The notes beneath the pieces were generated by a model. That model was not told the origin of the DNA. It was given only the letters and a program-made list of their open reading frames with translations, and made no database searches. The position numbers were made by a program, and so were the translations under genes. From Streptomyces sp. ISL-36 (lineage in GTDB: Bacteria > Actinomycetota > Actinomycetes > Streptomycetales > Streptomycetaceae): 38,828 nucleotides of DNA. The first letter of the stretch is position 1; the number at the start of each line of letters is the position of its first letter. Shown here piece after piece: positions 31,375 through 38,828 of the stretch. The stretch covers positions 1 to 38,828 of the forward strand of contig NZ_JAGGOS010000091.1 in the NCBI RefSeq assembly GCF_018614205.1, written 5' to 3'.

Positions 31375-32592
31375 CTAGCTCTGCGAGACGTCCTTGACGA
31401 ACACGATGCCGTCGATGCCCGCCAGGTGGGCCGGGTCGAGCGGGGCGTAGCCGAACCAGGGGGATACACGGGGCGCGGGCCGTGTGTCGCCGAGGGCGGT
31501 GGTCAGCCGCGGGGCGTCGATGATGAAGCGGTCGTCCGGAAGCGCGTACAGGAGTCCTTCGACGGTGTCCGGCGGCGGCGCGTCCACTCCCTGGTGCCGG
31601 ATCGTGCCGAGGGCCGTGGCCACGAAGGCGTACTCCTTACCGAGTTGAGCGCTCACAAGCGCCCCGGCGCTCCACCACTCCACCGGCCCCTCCCACATCT
31701 GCATCGTGCTCTTCTCGCGTTGGAGATGGGAGTTGTGGGCATGGACGAGTGCCAGGCCCCGCCCCGCGACGGCAAGGAGGTTGTGGGCCATCATCAAGTC
31801 CCGCAGCGCACACAGCCGGGTCATGCGGGCCGGTGAGGTGTCGGCCATCCAGTAGTGGTAGCGCAGCAGGCCGGTCGCGGTGCGCCCGTACAGGCGCGCC
31901 CGGTGCCAGTCGTCCCGCGGGGTCGCCGTGATCAGATGCGGCGTCTGCGCGTCGAGCAGCGCCACCAGATCGTCCGCGAGCAGCCGCAGCTGACCGGCCT
32001 CGGCCGACTGCCCCACGCACTGGGCCGGGTCCATCATCGCCGCCGGATCGGTCCACCGGTCGTCGGCGCCGAGCAGGCGGTCGAGCGTGTCCGCGGTGCA
32101 GGGGAGAAGGCCCGCGTCCACCCGGGTCGAGAGGTAGCCGTGGAGTGCGGTGAGGGCCTGCCGGGGGCTCGCGGCGTGGGTGATCTCCAGCGGGCCGTCG
32201 AAGCCGGCGAAGCGGAGCCGCTCGGACGGGGGCCGACCGTCGTTCTCGGCGCGGACGTTGTAGGCGCGCATCCAGCGCACGAGTTCGCGGTTGGCCGCGG
32301 AGGTTCCCCAGCCGTGGCTGAATCCATGCTCCATGGCCTCGTCGAGGCTGCCCGTGCCCGAGGTGACGTAGTCGTCGACGACCAGGCCCATCATGCAGTC
32401 GCTCTCGACCGCGATCGTCCGGTAGCCCTCCTCCTCGACGAGCTGCCGGAAGAGCTCGTTGCGCAGGCCGAGCAGAGTGTCCTCGCCGTGGGTGGGCTCG
32501 CCCAGGGCGAGCAGCCGTGGCCGGGCCGGGAGCAGCCTCATGACCGCGGCGGCGTCGACGGCATGGGCGGTGTCCTTGATGTCAGTAGCCAT
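31375..32592 (-). CDS. erythromycin esterase family protein
   Basis: 405 residues. Family motifs: LLALGEPTHGEDTLLGLRNE (the G-E-x-x-H-G active-site motif), YRTIAVESDCMMG, LRFAGFDGPLE, and ALVHAHNSHLQRE (the HNxH region). Ere-type enzymes use a His/Glu centre to hydrolyse macrolide lactones, but many actinobacterial members have no demonstrated macrolide activity, and this may act on another ester. There is no signal peptide. No Shine-Dalgarno is visible; the minus strand has a possible -10 TAGCGT seven bases before the ATG, so the mRNA may be leaderless. It is divergent, 58 bp away, from a TioE-like MerR regulator, which probably controls it. Confidence 0.9.
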   Translation of the reverse strand: MATDIKDTAHAVDAAAVMRLLPARPRLLALGEPTHGEDTLLGLRNELFRQLVEEEGYRTIAVESDCMMGLVVDDYVTSGTGSLDEAMEHGFSHGWGTSAANRELVRWMRAYNVRAENDGRPPSERLRFAGFDGPLEITHAASPRQALTALHGYLSTRVDAGLLPCTADTLDRLLGADDRWTDPAAMMDPAQCVGQSAEAGQLRLLADDLVALLDAQTPHLITATPRDDWHRARLYGRTATGLLRYHYWMADTSPARMTRLCALRDLMMAHNLLAVAGRGLALVHAHNSHLQREKSTMQMWEGPVEWWSAGALVSAQLGKEYAFVATALGTIRHQGVDAPPPDTVEGLLYALPDDRFIIDAPRLTTALGDTRPAPRVSPWFGYAPLDPAHLAGIDGIVFVKDVSQS

Positions 32593-32650
32593 GCACTAAA
32601 CGCTATCGTTGAACCCTCGATTGAAACTTTCTCGCGACAACGGCAGACTC

Positions 32651-33400
32651 ATGGGACGAAACCTTCAAAGTGGTGAGCGGCTCAGGCCGGTTGATCTGGC
32701 GCGCGGGCATGGTCTGTCCACGCAGGCGGTCAGGAACTACGAGGAGGCCGGCATCCTTCCGGCCGCCGGTCGCACACCCCACGGCTACCGCACCTATACC
32801 TCGCTGCACGCGGGGGCCCTGCGAGCGTTTCTCGCCCTGGTGCCCGGCCATGGTCACCAGACGGCGACATCGATCATGCGGGCCGTGAACCAGGGCGCGG
32901 TCGACGAGGCGTTCCGCCTCATCGACGAGAGCCACGCCCAGCTCCTCGACGACCGGCGGACCCTCCAGGCCGTGGAGAGCGCCCTCCGCGACCTGGAGCG
33001 CACCACGCCGCCTGAGCCGGGGGTGGGGTCCGAGTCAGCCGCGGTGTCCGGGGCGAGCGGCACGTTCATCGGGCCGCTGGCAGGGAAGCTCGGCATCCGG
33101 CCGGCGACGCTGCGCAAGTGGGAGCGCGCCGGGCTGGTACGCCCGCGCCGCGACCCGATGACCGGTTACCGCGTCTACGACGAGGCCGACGTACGGGACG
33201 CCCGGCTGGCTCACCAGCTCAGGCGGGGCGGGTACCTGCTGGAGCAGATCGCCCCGCTGATCGCCCAGGTGCGGGCGGCGGGCGGCCTGGAGCCGCTGGA
33301 GGCCGCACTGTGCGACTGGTGTGGCCGGCTGTCTGCCCGCGGGCGGGCGATGCTGACCGGGGCCGCCGAGCTGGAGACGTACCTCCGCAAGCGCGGATGA
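32651..33400 (+). CDS. TioE-like MerR regulator with two HTH domains
   Basis: 249 residues from ATG 32651 (an in-frame start 42 bases earlier would add a leader that overlaps the divergent promoter). Two MerR-type winged helices are visible. First: LRPVDLARGHGLSTQAVRNYEEAGILP then GRTPHGYRTYTS. Second: IGPLAGKLGIRPATLRKWERAGLVRPRRD then PMTGYRVYDEADVRDARLAHQLRRGG. Between them lies a helical stretch (MRAVNQGAVDEAFRLIDESHAQLLDDRRTLQAVESALRDLE). The tail LCDWCGRLSARGRAML has two Cys. This double-HTH layout is that of TioE-type regulators, seen next to resistance-like genes. The divergent esterase-like gene 58 bp away is the likely target; the spacing suits overlapping promoters. Confidence 0.9.
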   Translation: MGRNLQSGERLRPVDLARGHGLSTQAVRNYEEAGILPAAGRTPHGYRTYTSLHAGALRAFLALVPGHGHQTATSIMRAVNQGAVDEAFRLIDESHAQLLDDRRTLQAVESALRDLERTTPPEPGVGSESAAVSGASGTFIGPLAGKLGIRPATLRKWERAGLVRPRRDPMTGYRVYDEADVRDARLAHQLRRGGYLLEQIAPLIAQVRAAGGLEPLEAALCDWCGRLSARGRAMLTGAAELETYLRKRG

Positions 33401-33938
33401 GCTTCGGTCGCCGGCCGTCACCAACGGCGCCGTCCCGGCTGACCCTCCGCCGATGCCGGCCTCATCCTGGGTTGAGCCATATCCCTCATCGACCGCAGCC
33501 AGCTCACGCAGAGGCCGCAGGCCACGGCCGGACAGTGGGGTGATTCCCCACAGTCCGAGCACGTCCTGGAGGTGATCCGGGTTCCCCGTCTGGGACAGGG
33601 GCGCCTCGTTGCAGCCCGCCCCGCCCGGGTCGGCTGGCCGCGGTCCCGCTGCTGCGGTTGCATGCCCTGTTGTTGCCGGATGTCCACTCCCCGCGCGTCC
33701 GCGTATCCGTCCACCGGGACGTTCCAGCCGACCGGGACCAGCTCCTGTCTCCTCGGTCAGCGGCGGGCCAGTCGACAGTCAGGGCCCGCGGGCAGCGTTG
33801 CCGTACATCTGTGGGCTTCCTCCAATATCCGGTCAGAGCCGCAGTCGATGCCCGTGATTCCGGTGCCCACCACCTGTTAGCCAAGATCATCTTGCGGCCG
33901 ACGAGCCGAATGAGCATGCACGGGGGAAGGAGTCCCAA
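33401..33938 (+). other. 538-bp region without a supported gene
   Basis: Between the TioE-like gene and the creatininase pseudogene. Short frames on both strands have no Shine-Dalgarno or familiar motif. The last 60 bp, ending GGGGGAAGGAG, carry the next gene's ribosome binding site. No promoter stands out. Confidence 0.5.
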
Positions 33939-34798
33939 ATGGCAGGTGGTTATTCGATATTCGCCGAAACGATGGCTGATCTTACGTATCCGGAGGTGGA
34001 GGCGGCGGCTGAGCGAGGGGCATGTGTGCTGCTCCCCACCGGCGTCATAGAGCAGCACGGTCCGCATCTTCCGTTGGGGACCGATGCCTACGGTGCCTAT
34101 CAGCTGAGCCGGCTCGTGAAGGCCGAACTGGTGGAGCGAGGAGTGGAGACACTGATCGCTCCACCGGTCTTCTGGGGAATCAACCAGGTGTCCGCGAGCT
34201 TCGGGGGAACGTTCGCACCCGCCGTGAGACCGCCGTCGCGCTGCACACCGACATCCTGGACTCGCTGGCCACGGACGGCTTCGACCGCATCTTCGTGATC
34301 AACCACCAGGGGGACATCGCCCACAATCAAATGCTGCTTGAAGTGGTGAACGGCCAGCACGAGGCGGGGCGATCTGGGGTGGTGCTCGTGGAGCCCGACT
34401 TCATCGCCGACCGGCTGGGCAACGCCGCGCAGACACCCGTCGTGGCCACCTTTGCCCTGCAGCCCTTGTTCGAAGGGCTTGAGCTGAGTGGTGAGTTGGG
34501 CGTCCACGCGGAGGAGATCGAAAGTGCGCTGATGATGCGCTGGTTTCCCGAGACGGTGAACTATGAAGCGATGGCCGGACTCGAACCGACTGCCCTGGGA
34601 CCGGCAGACCTGGCCGAATGGCGGAAGGGCGGAGAGCACGCCCGGCGGGTGACGCCCCAAGGCTTCTTCGGTGCTCCCAGCCCTCGGGATCCCTTCCTTT
34701 GGCGATTTCATGAGCGTATGGCTCGTGCCATGGCAGGCGTGGTGATCAGTTCGCTGCAGAAGCAGCCAGGTGAAGGAGCCGCGGCCGCTCGGCTGTGA
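33939..34798 (+). pseudogene. creatininase family amidohydrolase, interrupted by a -1 frameshift
   Basis: ATG 33939 follows GGAAGGAG. The first frame reads FAETMADLTYPEVEAAAERG, then VLLPTGVIEQHGPHLPLGTDAYGA (family metal-binding E-Q-H-G and D) and GINQVSASFGGTFA, then degenerates at about 34218. The other frame continues RRETAVALHTDILDSL, ATDGFDRIFVINHQGDIAHNQ, VHAEEIESALMMRWFP and MARAMAGVVISSLQKQP, to the stop at 34798. Restoring one C in GCACCCGCC (34215-34223) joins them into about 286 residues, the normal family length. The N-G-H-G-G-N metal motif reads NHQGDIAHN, so even the restored protein is not a typical creatininase. Either real decay or a sequencing error in a C-run; IS remnants start 5 bp after its stop. 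Confidence 0.85.
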
Positions 34799-34802
34799 TC
34801 GG

Positions 34803-34877
34803 TCAGTTTCGGATCCAGATGAGGAGTGCCGCAAGGTGGAACGCGGCCTGGCAGGCGATGGCGAGTTTGTCGCATCG
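34803..34877 (-). mobile_element. IS5-family transposase C-terminal remnant
   Basis: The minus strand reads RCDKLAIACQAAFHLAALLI then WIRN and a stop, the familiar last residues of IS5-type transposases (DKxAxxYxAAxxLAAxLIWIR). Only 24 residues remain. It begins 4 bp after the creatininase pseudogene stop. Confidence 0.75.
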
Positions 34878-34911
34878 CATTGCATCGCATTGCGTCGCAT
34901 CGCAGCGCAGC
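34872..34911. repeat. 10-bp tandem repeat at the IS junction
   Basis: GCATCGCATT occurs exactly twice, followed by GCGTCGCATC and GCAGCGCAGC. It joins two oppositely oriented transposase fragments. Confidence 0.85.
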
Positions 34912-34924
34912 GTGTCGCCGGGCC

Positions 34925-35210
34925 GCGACACTGGCGCGGACAAGGGCTACTCGGCCCGCTCGTTCCGGACCCACCGCCGCCGACCCGGGCCACCGTCCCC
35001 CGACGCTTCGACCAACTCGAGGGCATAGCCAGCTCCTTGAAGGGCCCGCGGTTTCGACAAGACCGCCTACCCTCACCGAAAAGTCGTCGAACGCGCCTTC
35101 CACCGCCTCAATCAATGGCGTGGCACCGCCGCCACCGCCACGACAAGCACCCTGGCCGCTACCTCGCCGCCATCACCCTCGCCTGCACGCTCATCCGGTT
35201 CGACCAGTGA
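34925..35210 (+). mobile_element. IS5-family transposase C-terminal remnant, multiply frameshifted
   Basis: In three different frames the plus strand gives successive IS5-transposase pieces: TGADKGYSARSFRTH, then RATVPRRFDQLEGI, then FDKTAYPHRKVVERAFHRLN-QWRG (the V-E-R-x-F-x-x-L-x-x-W-R-G motif with the catalytic Glu), then RHDKHPGRYLAAITLACTLI and RFDQ stop at 35208-35210. The N-terminal half is missing. Clearly non-functional. Confidence 0.8.
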
Positions 35211-35310
35211 TCGACAAGACGCTCCCTGGCGCTGTGACCGGAAGCGGCGCGAAGCGGTGGTCCTCCGCGACCGACGAGCGGACACGGCGTACGGGTCCCG
35301 GAAGCGCACG

Positions 35311-35316
35311 TACACT
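35311..35316 (+). promoter_or_regulatory. possible -10 element for a leaderless transcript
   Basis: TACACT ends seven bases before ATG 35323, placing a likely transcription start at the A of the start codon. No clear -35 is visible upstream. Confidence 0.35.
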
Positions 35317-35322
35317 CGGCCC

Positions 35323-35478
35323 ATGAACCGCACACGAGGCTTCACGGGGGAGCGCCTGCCGCAGGCCGCCCCTGCCGCGCGTGCGGGCTCCGCGGGCCGG
35401 ACGGGCGTCAGCCCCCGTACCGCCGCCGACGCCCAGGCCCCCACGGTCGGCCGCGGCGTCCTCCACGGCCACGGCTAG
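35323..35478 (+). CDS. possible leaderless 51-residue ORF upstream of the MurE-like gene
   Basis: ATG 35323 reads MNRTRGFTGERLPQAAPAAR, then an Ala/Gly/Arg-rich stretch ending VLHGHG. It has no Shine-Dalgarno, but the -10-like TACACT seven bases upstream fits leaderless translation, frequent in Streptomyces. Composition is low-complexity, and the 226 bp between it and the ligase hold no gene. It could be a regulatory upstream ORF or chance. Confidence 0.3.
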   Translation: MNRTRGFTGERLPQAAPAARAGSAGRTGVSPRTAADAQAPTVGRGVLHGHG

Positions 35479-35704
35479 CGCTTCCCCACCGCGCCCGGGC
35501 CCACTCTCCCTCCCGCCGCACCACCTTCCGCGACGGACCCCGCTCCGGCAGCCCGGCCTGATCACCGCGCTCCGACCGGCCCCCGCCGCCTCGAGGGCGA
35601 CGCATCGCCCTTCCCACCCCACCACCGCAGTCCCGACACTCCGTCGGCGCTGCCGCCAGGCGAGGGCCGCACGCCGGGCCGTAGCCGTCTTCGAAGGGAC
35701 CACC

Positions 35705-37201
35705 GTGAAGTTGAGCGGGTTGTTGACCGGCCACGAGCACCACGTCATCCAGGGCGACACCGAGTCGACGGGGATCACCGCGGGCACCACCTTCGACGTC
35801 GACCGGGTGGTGCCGGGTTCGCTCTTCATCGCCGTACCCGGCCACCGAGGCGGCGGCCCCGCCTCCATCGGTGCGGCGCTCGCGCGCGGGGCGGTGGCGG
35901 TGCTCGTCGACGCGGCGGGAGCCGCCGCCGCGCCCTCCGGACGGGAGCTGCTGCCCGCGGCGTGCGTCGTACGGGTGCCGGACACCCGTAAGGCGGCCGC
36001 GGTCGTCTCCTCCCGCTACTTCGGCGAGCCGGGCCGGCACATGGACCTCGTGGCCGTCACCGGGACCAACGGCAAGACCTCCATCTCCTACATGGTCGAG
36101 TCGCTGCTGAGGATCTCCGAGGGCGCCTCGGTGGGCGTGATCGGTACGGCGGGCAGCCGGATCGGCGACGAGGTGATCCCGATGCCGCCCTCGGTGCTGA
36201 CCACACCGGAATCGCCCGACCTGCAGTACCTCTTGGGCCGCATGCGGGACCAGGGGACCGGCAGCGTGGTGCTGGAGGCCACCTCGATGGCCCTCCAGAC
36301 GTACCGGATGGACAGGACCTTTGTCGACGTCGGCGTCTTCACCAACCTGACCCAGGACCACTTGGACGACCACGGCACGATGGCCCACTACACGGACGCC
36401 AAACTGCGGTTGTTCCAGGGGCTGTGCCGACATGCGGTGGTCAACGTGGACGACGCCGTGGGAGTCGGCATCCGCGCGATGATGCCGGACGCGGTGACGA
36501 CCTACGGTCTCGACGAGGAGGCGGACTTCCGTGCGACGGACCTGGTCGCGGACGCCTCGGGCACGCGGTTCACGCTGAACCACGCCGGCCGGGCCTACCC
36601 GGCGGCGATCCCGGTCCCGGGCCGCTTCTCCGTGTCCAACGCGCTGGCGGCCGTCGCCGCCTGCCACGTCCTGGGGCACGACCTGGACGGACTGGTCGCC
36701 GCGCTCGCCCAGATGTCGCCGGTACCGGGCCGGTTCGAGCGCTTCGTGACCCCCGTCGGCACGTCGGTGATCGTGGACTACGCGCACTCGCCCGACTCCC
36801 TCGACAAGGTCCTCACGGCCATCCGCGGCTTCGCCCGAGGCCGGGTCATCACCGTCTTCGGCTGCGGCGGGGACCGCGACACCACCAAGCGCGCCGAGAT
36901 GGGCCGCATCGCCGGCACCCACTCCGACCTGTGCGTCCTGACCTCGGACAACCCCCGCACCGAGAACCCCGAGGAGATCCTCGACCAGATCGCCCCCGGC
37001 ATTGAGGCCACCGGCACACCGTACGAACGCTCCGCCGACCGCCGCCGGGCCATCGCCCTCGCACTGTCTGCGGCTCAGCCCGAAGACATCGTCCTGATCG
37101 CCGGAAAGGGCAGCGAACCGCACCAGATCGTGGGCGAGGACCTGCTCCCCTTCAACGACATGGCAACCGTCCGCGACCTGGCCTCCCGCCTGCTCCCCTG
37201 A
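35705..37201 (+). CDS. murE: MurE-like Mur ligase (UDP-MurNAc-tripeptide synthetase type), stand-alone copy
   Basis: 498 residues from GTG 35705, with GAAGGG seven bases upstream; the frame is open far upstream but non-coding in character. N-terminal UDP-binding domain: GDTESTGITAGTTFDVDRVVPGSLFIA-type VxPGxLFxA motif. ATP loop VTGTNGKTS (118-126). Then NLTQDHLDDHGTMAHYTDAKLRLF (conserved H-L-D-x-H-G; Lys for carbamylation), VDYAHSPDSL and FGCGGDRDTTKR. DNPR at 415-418 is the diaminopimelate-recognition motif of DAP-type MurE. GKGSEPHQ replaces the usual GKGHE. Family knowledge: MurE adds the third stem-peptide residue of peptidoglycan in the cytosol. No dcw genes (murF, mraY, ftsW) are adjacent, so this is probably a paralogue, not the housekeeping copy. 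Confidence 0.9.
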   Translation: MKLSGLLTGHEHHVIQGDTESTGITAGTTFDVDRVVPGSLFIAVPGHRGGGPASIGAALARGAVAVLVDAAGAAAAPSGRELLPAACVVRVPDTRKAAAVVSSRYFGEPGRHMDLVAVTGTNGKTSISYMVESLLRISEGASVGVIGTAGSRIGDEVIPMPPSVLTTPESPDLQYLLGRMRDQGTGSVVLEATSMALQTYRMDRTFVDVGVFTNLTQDHLDDHGTMAHYTDAKLRLFQGLCRHAVVNVDDAVGVGIRAMMPDAVTTYGLDEEADFRATDLVADASGTRFTLNHAGRAYPAAIPVPGRFSVSNALAAVAACHVLGHDLDGLVAALAQMSPVPGRFERFVTPVGTSVIVDYAHSPDSLDKVLTAIRGFARGRVITVFGCGGDRDTTKRAEMGRIAGTHSDLCVLTSDNPRTENPEEILDQIAPGIEATGTPYERSADRRRAIALALSAAQPEDIVLIAGKGSEPHQIVGEDLLPFNDMATVRDLASRLLP

Positions 37202-37512
37202 ACCCACGTGACTCGGCCGGCTTCGCCGGGCGTACTGGTTCCGACGGATCCCTGATGAGGATCTGGTGGTGCCGCATCCGCCGACGGAGCCGATGTGGTC
37301 CATGGCGGCGCCTCCGCCGCACGGGGGAAGCGGATCATACGCCGGTCTGATCCCTGCGCGCCGCGGATGCAGAACAGTGATCCCATGGCAATCAGCGAGA
37401 CGAGGCGGACGAGCCTGACGAGGCGGCCGAGGGGCAGTCCGCACGTCCGAGGGGGACGACGTCCGCCCCTCCGTCAATCAACGGTGTTGAGGACGATGGG
37501 GGACGATCTGTC
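37202..37512 (+). other. 311-bp intergenic region
   Basis: Follows the MurE-like gene. A 5-bp hairpin CCGGC-TTC-GCCGG at 37217-37229, 16 bases after the stop, may be a weak terminator. A promoter for the next pair should lie here, but none is clear. No gene is supported. Confidence 0.5.
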
Positions 37513-37866
37513 GTGATTTGGCTTATGTCGTTCCCGGCCTTCGCGTGTCTGCTTGCCTTGTTCGCCCTGGTGGAGAGCGCCTGGCGATGGTTCACGGGGC
37601 TGGGCTTGATCCCCTGGCTACACAGGCGCACGGGGCGGTCGTTGTCGAACATCGCCTTCGATGAATTCACGGCGGTCGTGAACGGAAACAAGACGGTGGA
37701 ACTGGAGCAGCGGCGGGTGGAGCTGCTGCGGCGGGACGACGAGAGCGACGGTGCGCCGCCCCGCTCCAGCATTGACCTGACCAAGGGCACGGCGTTCATC
37801 GTGTTGCCACAGGAAGCGGACCCCCCGTTCGCTGAGAGCCGCGGTGTCCTTGAGGACCGGCGGTGA
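37513..37866 (+). CDS. small membrane-anchored protein, DUF6191-like
   Basis: 117 residues from GTG 37513, with GGGGGA nine bases upstream; ATG 37525 is the alternative. One N-terminal membrane segment (MSFPAFACLLALFALVESAW) is followed by a cytosolic domain: AFDEFTAVVNGNKTVELEQR, RVELLRRDDESDGAPP, SSIDLTKGTAFIVLP. The pattern of an F-x-E-F helix, an ELEQRRVEL strand and IDLxxGTAxIxLP resembles the DUF6191 family of Streptomyces. Function is unknown. Its stop overlaps the next start (GTGA), so the two are translationally coupled. Confidence 0.75.
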   Translation: MIWLMSFPAFACLLALFALVESAWRWFTGLGLIPWLHRRTGRSLSNIAFDEFTAVVNGNKTVELEQRRVELLRRDDESDGAPPRSSIDLTKGTAFIVLPQEADPPFAESRGVLEDRR

Positions 37867-38372
37867 GACGCGAACCGGAGGGGACAGGTGCAGAACCGTC
37901 CATGCTGTGGGGGCGTATCGCGTGCTTGTGGGCGGCCGCGTTCGCCGGGTTGCATTTCTACTGGGCCGTCGGCGGTGATGTGGGGCTGAGCATCTCCGCC
38001 GGCCCGCTGGCCACCGAGAGCCCGCTGTGGTTCGTCGTAGCCGGTCTGTGGGGTGCGGGTGCGCTCTGCCTCCTCGGCTCCTTGCTGGCATGGCTGCTTG
38101 CCCGGCCAAGGCTCCGGGGCGTTCCCGCTCTCCTGACAAGGTCGCTCGGGTGGGGCGTCAGTGCCCTCCTACTGGTCAGAGGCATCGGTATCGAGGTGCT
38201 GCTGCTGACGAACACGACACACCTGGACACCTCCGTGGACGCCGCGCAGCGGGCCTGGACGCTCGCCCTGTGGAACCCCTGGTTCATTGCCGGAGGACTG
38301 GCTTTCGGTCTCGCCGCCCTTCGGTCCCACAGGCGTACCGACGCAGAACCGCCACCTCCGTCCAGAAGCTGA
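37863..38372 (+). CDS. four-helix membrane protein, DUF3995-like
   Basis: 169 residues from GTG 37863, overlapping the preceding TGA. Four membrane helices: IACLWAAAFAGLHFYWAVGG, LWFVVAGLWGAGALCLLGSLLAWLLA, SLGWGVSALLLVRGIGIEVLLL and WNPWFIAGGLAFGLAAL. The helix-1 motif AGLHFYWAVGG and the ending ALWNPWFIAGGLAFG are typical of DUF3995. Function is unknown. The coupling to the DUF6191-like protein suggests the two form or serve one membrane complex (inference). Confidence 0.85.
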   Translation: MRREPEGTGAEPSMLWGRIACLWAAAFAGLHFYWAVGGDVGLSISAGPLATESPLWFVVAGLWGAGALCLLGSLLAWLLARPRLRGVPALLTRSLGWGVSALLLVRGIGIEVLLLTNTTHLDTSVDAAQRAWTLALWNPWFIAGGLAFGLAALRSHRRTDAEPPPPSRS

Positions 38373-38578
38373 TGACTCCGCCGGCCCTCCCACAGCCACT
38401 CCGACAGCGCGAAGCCCCCAAGACCGGGGAACGGTGGGCCACAGTGTCGTACGTCTTTGCGCTGCGCCTGCTGCCCGAGACGTCGGTCCTGCCGAGACCG
38501 ATGGCCGCTGCCTCGACCGCAGCTGCTGGGACGGCGGATGCGCAGGTTTCGACCAGGCACCGCAGGCTCGCTGACCCA
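38373..38578. other. 206-bp region without a gene
   Basis: Nothing recognisable between the DUF3995-like gene and the IS remnant; short frames carry no motif. Confidence 0.4.
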
Positions 38579-38711
38579 TCAGACACGGGTCCAGGCCCCA
38601 CCGGCCGACAAGCGTCGGTGGCGCCCGTAGACCGTCTTCCACTTCCCGTAGCGCACGGGCTTCCCGCCATGGAACGCCCATGCACTCGCGGCAGTAGATG
38701 CCGTTCACCAC
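38579..38711 (-). mobile_element. IS5-family transposase N-terminal remnant, frameshifted
   Basis: On the minus strand, VNGIYCRECMGVPWR (38711 downward) matches the V-I-N-G-I-x-x-R-x-x-x-G-x-P-W-R start of IS5-type transposases. The next part continues in another frame: KPVRYGKWKTVYGRHRRLSA then GGAWTRV and stop at 38579-38581. At least one frameshift and an early stop make it dead. Confidence 0.75.
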
Positions 38712-38778
38712 ACGACGCTGACCGCATCACTGCCCGTCCCCGGCCCACCGTTCACCGGAGAGCGCCTAACTGATCGTT

Positions 38779-38828
38779 TCAGAATGAGGTTCGCAGGCGG
38801 CGGAGGTATATGAGGCTGCAGGCCAGTT
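38779..38828 (-). mobile_element. probable IS transposase 3' end, cut by window edge
   Basis: The minus strand reads LACSLIYLRRLRTSF then TGA at 38781-38779. The sequence resembles the last helix of IS5-type transposases. The rest lies outside the window, so completeness cannot be judged. Confidence 0.5.

Noticed and set aside
35381..35704. Longer 606-residue form of the MurE-like protein
   Set aside because: The extra 108 residues are Pro/Arg/Ala-rich shadow sequence. The Mur N-terminal domain and a good ribosome site both point to GTG 35705.
1..38828. tRNA or rRNA genes
   Set aside because: No stretch with a tRNA cloverleaf or rRNA-like conserved sequence was seen while reading either strand. 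A dedicated scan (tRNAscan-SE, Infernal) was not possible.

Overview
The window is high-GC actinobacterial DNA and almost certainly comes from a Streptomyces chromosome. Supporting signs are the strong third-position GC bias, many GTG starts, GTGA stop/start overlaps, Hanks-type kinases with PQQ-like propellers, stand-alone RsbW-like ATPases, a TioE-like MerR regulator, an ECF41 sigma factor and secreted RICIN-tagged hydrolases. There is no phage, CRISPR or biosynthetic core. The mix of regulators, secreted enzymes, IS5-type remnants, three frame-disrupted genes and many short-period tandem repeats looks like an accessory (arm-like) region; that placement is inference.

Layout. 1-7.0 kb: signalling block with the end of a PQQ-propeller protein, an intact Ser/Thr kinase-PQQ receptor, a small secreted protein divergent from a C-terminal-HTH regulator, and a second, unusual kinase (N-terminal membrane domain, C-terminal kinase) whose kinase domain is cut by a -1 frameshift. 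7.1-10.6 kb: HPP-family membrane protein, RibD/DHFR-like reductase, HEAT-like protein and a four-helix membrane protein. 10.7-15.7 kb: a three-gene minus-strand operon of secreted proteins, all carrying RICIN/CBM13 lectin modules: GH18 chitinase-like, right-handed beta-helix, ThuA-like. A dre-like palindrome lies upstream. 16.1-18.8 kb: RsbW-like ATPase and a LysR regulator divergent from an EamA/RhtA exporter, with a perfect LysR box between them. 18.9-21.1 kb: PaaI thioesterase pseudogene broken by an exact 16-bp duplication, an MBL hydrolase overlapping its end, and an Asp/Glu racemase-like protein without the two usual cysteines. 21.1-22.5 kb: long structured leader before a small MerR-type gene.

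22.9-26.2 kb: ECF41 (SigJ-type) sigma factor, and divergently a CxxC carboxymuconolactone decarboxylase-like protein, a YceI protein and an endonuclease/exonuclease/phosphatase protein. Two mirror-image 31-bp promoter-like arms (27/31 identical) lie between the sigma gene and its neighbour. 26.9-33.4 kb: secreted Kelch propeller with a CX10C pair in each blade, a vWA protein, a CGNR zinc-finger regulator divergent from a 3-hydroxyisobutyrate-dehydrogenase-like enzyme with two copies of one palindromic operator between them, and an erythromycin-esterase-like gene divergent from a TioE-like double-HTH MerR regulator.

33.9-38.8 kb: creatininase-family pseudogene (-1 frameshift), IS5-type fragments in both orientations, a possible leaderless short ORF, a stand-alone MurE-like ligase, a DUF6191/DUF3995-like pair, and more IS5-type remnants running off the right edge. 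The best candidates for new biology are the RICIN operon with its possible DasR-type control, the mirrored ECF41 promoters, the CGNR operator pair, the disulphide-patterned Kelch protein and the membrane-first kinase. All functions are read from sequence by eye; no database search was run.
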